NCBI GenBank assembly: GCA_017398105.1 | Contig: JAFQHF010000053.1 | Span: 1-5,871, forward strand | Direction of reading: 5' to 3' | Source of the DNA: Oscillospiraceae bacterium | GTDB taxonomy: Bacteria; Bacillota_A; Clostridia; Oscillospirales; Oscillospiraceae | DNA: 5,871 nucleotides | In this document: positions 1 through 5,022 of the stretch, in pieces | Layout: every line of letters begins with the position of its first letter | How positions within the stretch are numbered: position 1 is the stretch's first letter | Made by a program: the position numbers and the translations under genes | Notes under the pieces: model-generated | Told to the model about the DNA's origin: nothing | Databases searched by the model: none | What the model saw: only the letters and a program-made list of their open reading frames with translations

Positions 1-265
1 CGCCCAGTGGAATGACGATCAAAAGTGTAGCAATGACGATATACACCGTGTTCAGGATGTCCGGCAGAATACCGATGTTGCCACTCAAATAACTGGGCTT
101 TGTGCTGAGAAATTCCCAACTCAAGTTGGGAATACCCTGAATCAGCACATAACCCACAATAAAAAGAGTCAGCAAACCCGTCAGAGCGGTGGCAGCATAC
201 ATACCGCCCCGAACCGTCCACAGGAACAGATTTCGGCTTCGGGAGATTTTGTTTGTGTTTCTCAT
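1..265 (-). CDS. pstA: Phosphate ABC transporter permease PstA (N-terminal part, cut by window edge)
   Basis: The reading frame opens with ATG at 265-263 and runs off the left edge, giving 88 visible residues starting MRNTNKISRSRNLFLW. A basic N-terminus is followed by a membrane segment at about residues 21-43, then a loop containing IPNLSWEFLS, and a second membrane segment beginning at about residue 69 (ILPDILNTVYIVIATLLIV). The loop with a Trp-Glu-Phe motif followed by GxxGILPxIxxT is typical of PstA. Its ATG overlaps the pstC stop codon (ATGA), and an AAAGGAGAG ribosome site lies inside the end of pstC, so the two permease subunits are probably translationally coupled. In the Pst complex PstA pairs with PstC to form the inner-membrane phosphate channel. 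The EAA loop that contacts the ATPase is outside the window. The identity rests on both sequence and operon order. Confidence 0.93.
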   Translation of the reverse strand, partial: MRNTNKISRSRNLFLWTVRGGMYAATALTGLLTLFIVGYVLIQGIPNLSWEFLSTKPSYLSGNIGILPDILNTVYIVIATLLIVIPLG

Positions 266-1134
266 TTGCTCTTCTCTCCTTTCAGGAAGAAATTCAGCAC
301 GGCGTTGATGAGCATAATAAACAGGAACAGTACCAACGCAATGGAGAACAGGGCCTGCCGCTGCAAACCGCTGGAATAGGACATTTCACTTGCCACAGCA
401 GTGGTGAGGAAGCGAACGGACTGGAACAGACTGTCCGGCATATTGGAGGCATTTCCTGCCACCATCATAACCGCCATAGCTTCGCCAATGGCTCTGCCCA
501 CACCCAGAACCACAGCAGCGGCAATTCCGCTTTTGGCTGCGGGAACGGATACCCGGAACCAGGTTTCTTCCGGCGTAGCACCCAGAGCAAGGGAAGCATC
601 CTCGTATTCCTTGGGAACAGCTTCCAGAGCGGTGACAGACATTTTGATGATGGAGGGCAGGATCATAATGGCAAGCACGATGATGGATGCCAGCAGGCTT
701 GCGCCATCCGGGACGTCGAAGATCTTCCGGATGCCGGGTACCAGCACCATCATGCCCACCAGACCATAAACCACGGAGGGAATGCCTGCCAGCATGGATA
801 CCGCCTGGCCCATGACCTCCTTGACCTTTTTCGGAGCCATCTTTGCAAGATAAACAGCGGTCAGAAAACCAATGGGAACACCCAGCAGGATCGCTCCTGC
901 AGTGCCATAGATACTGGTGAGGATAAAGGGCAGAATACCGTATTTCGGCTCAGCCGCGGTGGAGGCCCAGGTATCTCCAAAGAGAAAGTCCACCAAACCG
1001 ATTTCCCGAATGGCAGGAATACCGGAAATTACCAGATAGACCGTAATCAGCAGGACACAGCCGATGGTCACAAGGCCAAGGATCAAAAAGATGCCATGGA
1101 TAACCGACTCCCATATATTTCGTTTTTTCTTCAT
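262..1134 (-). CDS. pstC: Phosphate ABC transporter permease PstC
   Basis: This 290-residue protein has the usual PstC length. Six hydrophobic segments are visible at about residues 14-36, 68-97, 109-133, 148-170, 204-225 and 263-285. The ABC-permease EAA-type loop lies at about 177-201 (EYEDASLALGATPEETW), where the ATPase PstB would dock. The PstC-typical GRAIGEAMAV follows at 213-222, and GIPSVVYG at 117-124 is another family block. The start is ATG at 1134, preceded by a GGAAAGGTCG ribosome site about 7 bases upstream. It sits second in the operon, 126 bases after pstS, and its stop overlaps the pstA start by 4 bases. It forms half of the membrane channel of the high-affinity phosphate importer. 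Nothing is truncated and no key motif is missing. Confidence 0.97.
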   Translation of the reverse strand: MKKKRNIWESVIHGIFLILGLVTIGCVLLITVYLVISGIPAIREIGLVDFLFGDTWASTAAEPKYGILPFILTSIYGTAGAILLGVPIGFLTAVYLAKMAPKKVKEVMGQAVSMLAGIPSVVYGLVGMMVLVPGIRKIFDVPDGASLLASIIVLAIMILPSIIKMSVTALEAVPKEYEDASLALGATPEETWFRVSVPAAKSGIAAAVVLGVGRAIGEAMAVMMVAGNASNMPDSLFQSVRFLTTAVASEMSYSSGLQRQALFSIALVLFLFIMLINAVLNFFLKGEKSK

Positions 1135-1152
1135 TCTATCGACCTTTCCAAA

Positions 1153-1256
1153 TGTAGGGCGGGGTCATGACCCCGCCGGGCAGTATCGTCCATTGAGTGC
1201 TCTATCTAAACACTCAGTCTCAGAGGTACCCGGCGGAGGCATGCCTCCGCCCTACA
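1153..1256. repeat. 104-bp inverted-repeat element filling the pstS-pstC gap (two GTAGGG palindromes)
   Basis: The element begins TGTAGGGCGG (1153-1162) and ends with its exact complement CCGCCCTACA (1247-1256). Just inside each end is a perfect 20-bp palindrome: GGCGGGGTCATGACCCCGCC at 1158-1177 and GGCGGAGGCATGCCTCCGCC at 1232-1251. CCGGG (1176-1180) can pair with CCCGG (1229-1233), and TGAGTG (1194-1199) with CACTCA (1211-1216), so the whole unit can fold on itself or as three hairpins. It occupies almost the entire space between the pstS stop and the pstC ribosome site. It belongs to the same family as the units at 3879-3908, 4964-4988 and 5353-5377. There is no U-tract, so it is not a standard terminator. 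In the operon mRNA it may protect the pstS message from 3' decay or dampen pstC expression, which is inference. Confidence 0.85.
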
Positions 1257-1260
1257 GTTT

Positions 1261-2091
1261 TTAATTAGCAGGAACAACACCTGCGGCAGTGATGATCTCG
1301 TGGGCATCAGCACTCAGAGCATAATCAAAGAATGCCTGTGCTGCTGCACTCAGCTGGGCGTCGGTCTTGGTGACCAGAACAAAGGGGCGCTGGATCACAT
1401 AGCTGCCATCCAGGATGGTTTCATTGTTGGGAGCGACACCTGCAACGGTCAATGCCTTGACGGTGTCCTTGACAGAAGCCACGGAAGCATAGCCAATGGC
1501 ACCGGGGTTCTGGGAAACAGCGGTGATCACATCGCCGGTGGAGGTCAGCTCCTGACGGTACTGGCACTTATCCTCAATGTCTGCGATTTCCTCAAAGCCG
1601 CTGCGGGTACCGGAACCAGCCTCACGGCCGATCAGCACGATCTCAGCATCAGCACCGCCAACTTCGGACCAGTTGGTGATCTCACCGGTATAGATCTTTG
1701 CAATGGTTTCCACATCCAGATCAGAAACAGGGTTTTCGGGATTGACGATGACAGCAATGCCGTCATAAGCCAGAACCGTTTCGGTCAGACCGGACTCAGC
1801 TTCCTCAGCCTTCAGATTCCGGGATGCCAGACCGATATCGCAGCGGCCTTCCTGCACAGCCTTGATGCCGCTGCCGGAGCCGGCGGAGTTGTAGGTAAAG
1901 GTAATGCCGGAGTTCATTTCCATGAACATTTCACCCAGACCACCAATAACCTTTTCCATGGAGGTGGAACCATCAGTGGACACAGTACCAGACAGTGCGG
2001 CATCAATTTCGATTTCCTCAGATCCACCACCGCAGGCAGCCAGACACAGTGCCAAAGCAGCAGACAGTGCAATGCAAATCAGTTTTTTCAT
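1261..2091 (-). CDS. pstS: Phosphate-binding lipoprotein PstS
   Basis: This 276-residue protein starts with a lipoprotein signal peptide (MKKLICIALSAALALC) and a lipobox LAAC, with Cys20 as the predicted lipid-anchored residue, followed by a GGGS linker. It is the extracellular phosphate receptor that feeds PstC/PstA. Family phosphate-contact blocks are visible: STDGSTSM (38-45), NSAGSGSGI (68-76), ASRNLK (89-94), REAGSGTRSGF (156-166) and GAIGYAS (197-203). The length is normal for a compact Firmicutes PstS. The ATG at 2091 is supported by AAGGAG about 10 bases upstream. It is the first gene of the operon, as usual, and has a candidate Pho-type promoter upstream. No abnormality is seen. Confidence 0.97.
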   Translation of the reverse strand: MKKLICIALSAALALCLAACGGGSEEIEIDAALSGTVSTDGSTSMEKVIGGLGEMFMEMNSGITFTYNSAGSGSGIKAVQEGRCDIGLASRNLKAEEAESGLTETVLAYDGIAVIVNPENPVSDLDVETIAKIYTGEITNWSEVGGADAEIVLIGREAGSGTRSGFEEIADIEDKCQYRQELTSTGDVITAVSQNPGAIGYASVASVKDTVKALTVAGVAPNNETILDGSYVIQRPFVLVTKTDAQLSAAAQAFFDYALSADAHEIITAAGVVPAN

Positions 2092-2127
2092 ATGTAGATT
2101 TCTCCTTGATTTTGAATTTTCAGGTTT

Positions 2128-2141
2128 GAACCTTATGGTTC
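2128..2141 (-). other. Short hairpin in the pstS leader
   Basis: GAACC (2128-2132) and GGTTC (2137-2141) enclose a 4-base loop just downstream of the candidate -10 box. If the promoter call is right, this hairpin is at or near the 5' end of the mRNA and could stabilise it. It is small and may be chance. Confidence 0.25.
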
Positions 2142-2142
2142 C

Positions 2143-2207
2143 ATCATACTGTCCCTATGTAAAATCCGAAAGCAAGGTTTGGTAAAATGTTCGTTTGAGT
2201 CTGTAAA
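2143..2207 (-). promoter_or_regulatory. Candidate phosphate-regulated (PhoP/PhoB-type) promoter of pstS
   Basis: On the minus strand a TATGAT -10 box (2143-2148) lies about 50 bases before the pstS start and has no good -35 at 17 bp. Instead there is TTTACA (2158-2163) nine bases upstream of the -10, TTTACC (2181-2186) and TTTACA (2202-2207), spaced 23 and 21 bp, close to two helical turns. Activator-dependent Pho promoters typically have direct repeats replacing the -35 about ten bases above the -10. The assignment to PhoP/PhoB is inferred from this layout and the downstream gene; the repeats are short and the region is AT-rich. Confidence 0.4.
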
Positions 2208-2260
2208 GTTTTTGAAAAATAGTGTGCATTAATCTTATGTCCATTCACGCATATAGCAGT

Positions 2261-2503
2261 CATGACCACCGGCTAAGCCGGTGGCTTGATTAAGCCCTAG
2301 AAGGGCATTTTACCGGCAAGCATCTAAAGATGCACTGAAATTCTTTCGCTTGCATCCACTGCTCCGCCGCCCGTAAACGGGCACTTACGCTTCTTTTCAA
2401 ACTTGTACTAACTTGTTAGCTTGTTTATTAGCAACTCGCTTCGCTCAATGCTTGAAGCTAAAGCTTTTTTACAGGACACCTCCACCGGCATAGCCGGTGG
2501 TTT
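2261..2503. repeat. Structured multi-hairpin element, copy A (possible IS200/IS605-derived non-autonomous element)
   Basis: No coding frame is supported here. The element is bounded by two near-identical hairpins in the same orientation: CCACCGGC-TAA-GCCGGTGG (2266-2284) and CCACCGGC-ATA-GCCGGTGG (2482-2500). Between them, in order, are hairpins GCCCT/AGGGC (2294-2306), GCATCT/AGATGC (2320-2333) and GCCCGT/ACGGGC (2369-2382), a TCGCTTGC block (2346-2353), CTAAC/GTTAG (2408-2419), CTCGCTTCGCTC (2435-2446), and AAGCT/AGCTT followed by a T run (2455-2470). Copy B at 5023-5288 has the same order of parts with different stem sequences. Subterminal hairpins in direct orientation are known from IS200/IS605-type single-strand transposons and their non-autonomous derivatives. 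That origin, or a structured ncRNA, is inference; no transposase or TnpB remnant is visible. Confidence 0.75.
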
Positions 2504-2513
2504 CCATACCAAC

Positions 2514-2543
2514 AAAAAACGGTGCTGCTGAAATCAGCAGCAC
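2514..2543 (-). terminator. Rho-independent terminator of the 82-aa gene
   Basis: On the minus strand GTGCTGCTGA-TT-TCAGCAGCAC (stem at 2522-2543, 10 bp perfect) is followed by CG and six T (plus-strand A run 2514-2519). It lies 11 bases past the stop of the minus-strand gene ending at 2554, and insulates the pstS promoter region from it. Confidence 0.92.
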
Positions 2544-2553
2544 TGCAGCCATA

Positions 2554-2802
2554 TCAGTTATCCAACGGATGATAATCCGTCACATTCTTCAAATGCTCCC
2601 GAATATCCCCATGTAACAGCAAATTCACATAGTCCACCGGGGCATTATACACCAGCCAATCGAGTTCACTGGCTTCGTACATATTCCGGGCAACCTCGTT
2701 TTCGACTCTGGTGCAGTCGATGGAGATCATGCCCCCTTCTTGATATTTGACCTCGACACAGGCAGTGTCGATATTGAACTCGCAAGAGATAATCTTATCC
2801 AT
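2554..2802 (-). CDS. Small DUF6061-like protein, function unknown
   Basis: This is an 82-residue acidic protein with no signal peptide or membrane segment, so probably cytoplasmic. The start MDKIISCEFNIDTACVEV, the central ISIDCTRVENEVARNMYEASELDWLVYNAP and the end VTDYHPLDN resemble a family of roughly 80-90-residue Clostridia proteins that I recall as DUF6061; this is from memory and not verified. GGGAGG lies 6 bases before the ATG, and a strong terminator follows the stop, so it is a real expressed gene. I see no convincing promoter of its own directly upstream. Instead a terminator hairpin (2820-2866) ends just before its ribosome site, with tRNA-Arg further upstream on the same strand. 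Its function cannot be stated from sequence. Confidence 0.85.
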   Translation of the reverse strand: MDKIISCEFNIDTACVEVKYQEGGMISIDCTRVENEVARNMYEASELDWLVYNAPVDYVNLLLHGDIREHLKNVTDYHPLDN

Positions 2803-2819
2803 GTTGTCCTCCCAAAAGC

Positions 2820-2866
2820 AAAAATAATCCGAACCCTTCTCCTACTGAGATAAGGTTCGGATTATT
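2820..2866 (-). terminator. Terminator-like hairpin just upstream of the 82-aa gene
   Basis: On the minus strand a 13-bp perfect stem, AATAATCCGAACC (complement of 2854-2866) with GGTTCGGATTATT (complement of 2823-2835), has an 18-base loop and runs into TTTTT. It immediately follows the duplicated tRNA 3' end, just as the real tRNA is followed by its own terminator, and it ends about 10 bases before the GGGAGG of the 82-aa gene. It may be the relic terminator of a second tRNA-like unit or an attenuator for that gene. Confidence 0.7.
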
Positions 2867-2870
2867 CTTC

Positions 2871-2893
2871 TTTGGTACACCGGAAGGGACTCG
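2871..2893 (-). repeat. 23-bp duplicate of the tRNA-Arg 3' end (att-like or tRNA remnant)
   Basis: The 23 bases are identical to 3037-3059, the last 21 bases of the tRNA-Arg gene (from the T-loop through CCA) plus two bases beyond. The copies lie 166 bp apart in the same orientation. A duplicated tRNA 3' end is the classic footprint of integration by a tyrosine recombinase, but the interval is too short for a working element. The rest of a tRNA (anticodon and D arms) is not present next to this copy. Confidence 0.75.
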
Positions 2894-2897
2894 CTGC

Positions 2898-2993
2898 CGA
2901 TTTGCCGAAGGCAAATCGTAAGGTGTCGGCGGGGCCCTACCCGCCGAACAAATGTCCACTGGATATTTGTATTGAATGGTTCGAGCCCCTTCC
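2898..2993. other. Hairpin cluster between the two tRNA-tail copies
   Basis: Three consecutive hairpins are directly visible: CGATTTGCC/GGCAAATCG (2898-2918), CGGCGGG/CCCGCCG (2927-2946) and ACAAATGTCC/GGATATTTGT (2948-2970). The last contains one pair that is G.U if read on the plus strand but C.A on the minus. They are followed at 2978-2993 by GGTTCGAGCCCCTTCC, which is, with one mismatch, the reverse complement of the tRNA T-arm region at 3048-3063. No gene is credible here: the overlapping frames are translations of tRNA and hairpins. Confidence 0.6.
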
Positions 2994-3003
2994 TCAGAGA
3001 AGC

Positions 3004-3038
3004 AAAAACGCAGATACCCAAATGGGTATCTGCGTTTT
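3004..3038 (-). terminator. Terminator of tRNA-Arg
   Basis: A 17-bp perfect stem, 3004-3020 with 3023-3039 and an AA loop, has an A run at one foot and a T run at the other, so it works as a Rho-independent terminator directly after the tRNA CCA end. The outermost stem base overlaps the last base of the tRNA gene. It is symmetric and could also stop plus-strand transcription. Confidence 0.9.
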
Positions 3039-3114
3039 TGGTACACCGGAAGGGACTCGAACCCCCAACCCTCGGAACCGGAATCCGATGCTCTATCCAT
3101 TGAGCCACCGGTGC
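3039..3114 (-). tRNA. tRNA-Arg, anticodon CCG
   Basis: The 76-base gene folds as a full cloverleaf. The acceptor stem is GCACCGG/CCGGTGT with a terminal G.U. The D stem is GCTC/GAGC and the anticodon stem TCGGA/TCCGA with loop TTCCGGT, giving CCG at 3079-3081. The variable loop is GGGTT, the T stem GGGGG/CCCTT with two G.U pairs, and the T loop TTCGAGT. The discriminator is A and the CCA end is encoded. It reads arginine CGG codons. It has its own promoter (3137-3165) and a terminator starting at the CCA. Several overlapping open frames here are artefacts. Confidence 0.98.
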
Positions 3115-3136
3115 ATAGCTTTCTTTTAGCCTATGT

Positions 3137-3165
3137 ATTATAGCAGGCTTTTCCCGCTTTGTAAA
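3137..3165 (-). promoter_or_regulatory. Sigma-A-type promoter of tRNA-Arg
   Basis: On the minus strand TTTACA (3160-3165) and a perfect TATAAT (3137-3142) are separated by exactly 17 bases. The -10 lies about 22 bases before the tRNA 5' end, a normal leader length for a bacterial tRNA precursor. Confidence 0.88.
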
Positions 3166-3219
3166 GGGGCTGTTAGAAAATATTTTTTCTTTCTTCCTGT
3201 CTTACCCCGGCGAAAGCGG

Positions 3220-3248
3220 TTGTTTTCCCGGAATTTCTGTGGTATAAT
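3220..3248 (+). promoter_or_regulatory. Sigma-A-type promoter of the DivIVA-like gene
   Basis: TTGTTT (3220-3225) and a perfect TATAAT (3243-3248) have a 17-base spacer. The start codon is 45 bases downstream of the -10. It is divergent from the tRNA promoter, with about 55 bp between the two -35 boxes. Confidence 0.87.
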
Positions 3249-3292
3249 CCAGAAAATATGCTTATCTTTTTTGTTTCAAGGAGGGCCCGCCC

Positions 3293-3865
3293 ATGTCCGT
3301 TCCCCAGAATTTCCGCAGCGCCTTCAACGGCTTCAACCGGGAGGATGTTGCCCATTATCTGGAATATGTCCACACTAAGCACAACAATCAGATCAACATG
3401 CTGACCTCTGAAAATGAGGAGCTGCGCCGTCAGATCGACTGCTGCGCCCGGGATGACCGCCAGGAGCTGGTGGATTCCCTGCAGGCCCGGTGCGAGGATC
3501 TGGCAGCCCAGCTGGAAGCCGCCCTGGCCCGCTGCACGGAGCTGGAGCAGCAGATGGAAGAAAAGCAGACCGCCCCCGCTCCCCAGGAGGGTCTGTCCCC
3601 CTGTGCTGCCGAGGAGCTGGAAACCTACCGCCGGGCAGAGCGCATCGAGCGGGAAGCCCGGGAGCGGGCTGAGCTGGTGTACTTCCAGGCCAACGGCGTG
3701 CTGACCGAGGCTTCCGAAAAGGTGGATACCATCGCCGCCGACATCACCGATATGGCCGACCAGGTCATGAGCCAGCTGACCCAGCTGCAGATGGCTGTCA
3801 GCTCCAGCAAGCAGGCCCTGCAGGATGCTGCCTCCATCATGAACACCATCCGGCCCAATAAGTAA
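3293..3865 (+). CDS. DivIVA-like coiled-coil protein, probable cell-division/polarity factor
   Basis: This is a 190-residue soluble protein. Residues 7-26 (FRSAFNGFNREDVAHYLEYV) match the pattern of the DivIVA N-terminal membrane-binding domain, an F...GF/Y..EDV...L signature. A charged heptad-like region at about 30-92 (rich in E, L, Q, R) predicts a coiled coil. A proline-rich linker follows at 93-104 (TAPAPQEGLSP), and a second helical stretch at about 105-185 carries RRAERIEREARERAEL. DivIVA-family proteins assemble at curved membranes and poles and recruit division or envelope partners; which partner applies here is unknown. AAGGAGG lies 8 bases before the ATG and a consensus promoter precedes it. 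It is followed after 79 bases, including a palindromic repeat, by the FliB-like gene. A generic coiled-coil protein is the alternative. Confidence 0.78.
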   Translation: MSVPQNFRSAFNGFNREDVAHYLEYVHTKHNNQINMLTSENEELRRQIDCCARDDRQELVDSLQARCEDLAAQLEAALARCTELEQQMEEKQTAPAPQEGLSPCAAEELETYRRAERIEREARERAELVYFQANGVLTEASEKVDTIAADITDMADQVMSQLTQLQMAVSSSKQALQDAASIMNTIRPNK

Positions 3866-3878
3866 TACTGTAAATTAT

Positions 3879-3908
3879 TGTAGGACGGGGTCATGACCCC
3901 GCCCTGCA
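3879..3908. repeat. Single GTAGGG-family palindromic repeat
   Basis: This is a 30-bp near-palindrome starting TGTAGGACGG and ending CCTGCA, with a perfect core CGGGGTCATGACCCCG (3886-3901). The core is identical to that of the unit at 1158-1177 inside the pst operon. It lies 13 bases after the DivIVA-like stop and ends 24 bases before the ribosome site of the next gene. There is no T run, so it is not a standard terminator; it may stabilise or modulate a shared mRNA. Confidence 0.8.
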
Positions 3909-3944
3909 TTCGTTGATCCTGATTTTCTCTTGGAGGAATTTCCC

Positions 3945-4940
3945 ATGCACATTACAAAACCCGACTATTTCGACCGGTTCCGGTGCATCGCATCCGCCTG
4001 CCCCGACAGCTGCTGCAAGGAATGGGCGGTGCAGGTGGACGAACCTTCTGCCGCCTGTTACCGGGCCCTCCCCGGCCCTCTGGGAGACCGGCTCCGGGAA
4101 GTTCTTCGGGACGAAGACGGCCAGACGGTTATGACCATCACAGAAGGACGCTGTCCCATGTGGCGCGATGATGGTCTGTGCCGCATCCAGGCTGAACTGG
4201 GAGAAGCCGCCCTGTGCAAAACCTGCCGGGAATTCCCCCGGCTTACCCATGATTATGGGGATTTTGTGGAGCTTGGTCTGGAGCTGAGCTGCCCGGAGGC
4301 TGCAAAATTCATTCTCAGCGCCCCGCTTTCCGAGCCTGTGACTTTCTTCCGGGAAGGCAGTACCGAAGCAGACTACGATGAAGAGGCCATGGCTGTTCTG
4401 AAGGCCACCCGGAAGACCATGCTGCAGCTTCTGTCTGACGAATCCCGTCCCATGGGTCAGCGGCTGGCTCTGGCTCTGCTGTACGGCTGTCAGGCCCAGA
4501 GCGAGCTGGACAGCGGCGAAATACTGCCCTTTGATGCGGACGCCGCCTGGCAGACCGTTTGCCAGCTGCGCAAGCCCGGCGATCTGCAGGCCCTGACGGA
4601 TTTCTTTCTGGATCTGGAAATCCTGACTCCGGAGTGGGAAGCACTGCTGAAGCACCCCCATCCCGGCCCCTGGGACAGCCATACACCGGCCCTGGCCCGG
4701 TATCTGACGGAACGCTACTGGCTGCAGGCGGTTTCCGACTACGACCTGTACAGCCGGGTAAAATTCATTCTCATTGTCTGCCTGCTGGTGCGCCACCTGG
4801 GCGGAGATATTTTCCGCACGGCCCAGCTGCTGTCCAAGGAGATCGAAAACGATGCAGACAATGTAGATGCCATTCTGGATGCCGCCTATGACCACCCGGC
4901 CTTTACCGATGATAAGCTGCTGGGGATGCTGCTGAGCTGA
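3945..4940 (+). CDS. FliB-family (flagellin lysine-N-methylase-like) cysteine-cluster protein
   Basis: The protein has 331 residues from ATG 3945. GGAGGA at 3932-3937 is the ribosome site, so the in-frame TTG at 3930 is too early. The N-terminal third carries the family cysteine pattern: Cys14, Cys19, Cys23-Cys24 (CIASACPDSCCKEW), then Cys70, Cys79, Cys91 and Cys94 (GRCPMW, GLCRI, ALCKTCREFPR), and Cys116 in GLELSCPEAA. This is the CxxxxCxxxCC/Fe-S-like cluster of the FliB family. The C-terminal two thirds is helical without recognisable motifs. In Salmonella FliB methylates flagellin lysines. No flagellar gene is in this window, and many Clostridia carry FliB-like proteins of unproven substrate, so methylase activity is only a family-based guess. 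It is probably co-transcribed with the DivIVA-like gene. Confidence 0.85.
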   Translation: MHITKPDYFDRFRCIASACPDSCCKEWAVQVDEPSAACYRALPGPLGDRLREVLRDEDGQTVMTITEGRCPMWRDDGLCRIQAELGEAALCKTCREFPRLTHDYGDFVELGLELSCPEAAKFILSAPLSEPVTFFREGSTEADYDEEAMAVLKATRKTMLQLLSDESRPMGQRLALALLYGCQAQSELDSGEILPFDADAAWQTVCQLRKPGDLQALTDFFLDLEILTPEWEALLKHPHPGPWDSHTPALARYLTERYWLQAVSDYDLYSRVKFILIVCLLVRHLGGDIFRTAQLLSKEIENDADNVDAILDAAYDHPAFTDDKLLGMLLS

Positions 4941-4963
4941 GCACAGGGAGAAAAAATAAAAAT

Positions 4964-4988
4964 GTAGGGGAGGGATTCATCCCTCCCT
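4964..4988. repeat. Left 25-bp inverted repeat of the 4964-5377 block (GTAGGG family)
   Basis: The unit begins GTAGGGGAGGGAT and contains its own stem GGGAGGGAT/ATCCCTCCC with a TC loop. Its full 25 bases are the exact reverse complement of 5353-5377. It lies 23 bases after the stop of the FliB-like gene, with the GTAGGG end facing outward as in the pst-operon pair. Confidence 0.88.
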
Positions 4989-5022
4989 CAATGTAACGAC
5001 ACGCTGGCAGCGAACCAGGAAT

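Noticed and set aside
253..1170. Long plus-strand open frame of about 305 codons opposite pstC
   Set aside because: It is antisense to a clear PstC, its translation is low-complexity His/Gly/Gln-rich with no family look, and it has no ribosome site. It is a shadow of the codon bias of pstC.
1300..2097. Plus-strand open frame opposite pstS
   Set aside because: It is antisense to the well-supported PstS lipoprotein; no ribosome site and no recognisable protein.
2261..2503. CRISPR array or group I intron/IStron interpretation of the repeated hairpins
   Set aside because: There are no regularly spaced identical repeats with spacers, and no group I core was recognised; the hairpins differ from each other in sequence.
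2978..2993. Plus-strand tRNA suggested by GGTTCGAGCCCCTTCC
   Set aside because: It resembles a T-arm, but no matching acceptor, D or anticodon arm can be formed around it. It is better read as an inverted partial copy of the nearby tRNA-Arg tail.
2795..3129. Three overlapping small open frames across the tRNA-Arg and its spacer, both strands
   Set aside because: They are translations of the tRNA, its terminator and hairpins (the type often miscalled as short hypothetical proteins near tRNA genes). The tRNA cloverleaf is complete and takes precedence.
3930..3944. TTG start five codons upstream of the FliB-like ATG
   Set aside because: The TTG overlaps the GGAGGA ribosome site that serves ATG 3945, so it would have no ribosome site of its own.
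3891..4895. Minus-strand 334-codon open frame opposite the FliB-like gene
   Set aside because: The plus-strand frame has the full cysteine pattern, a ribosome site and family similarity. The minus frame is Gln/Gly/His-rich antisense without a start signal and would begin inside the coding region.
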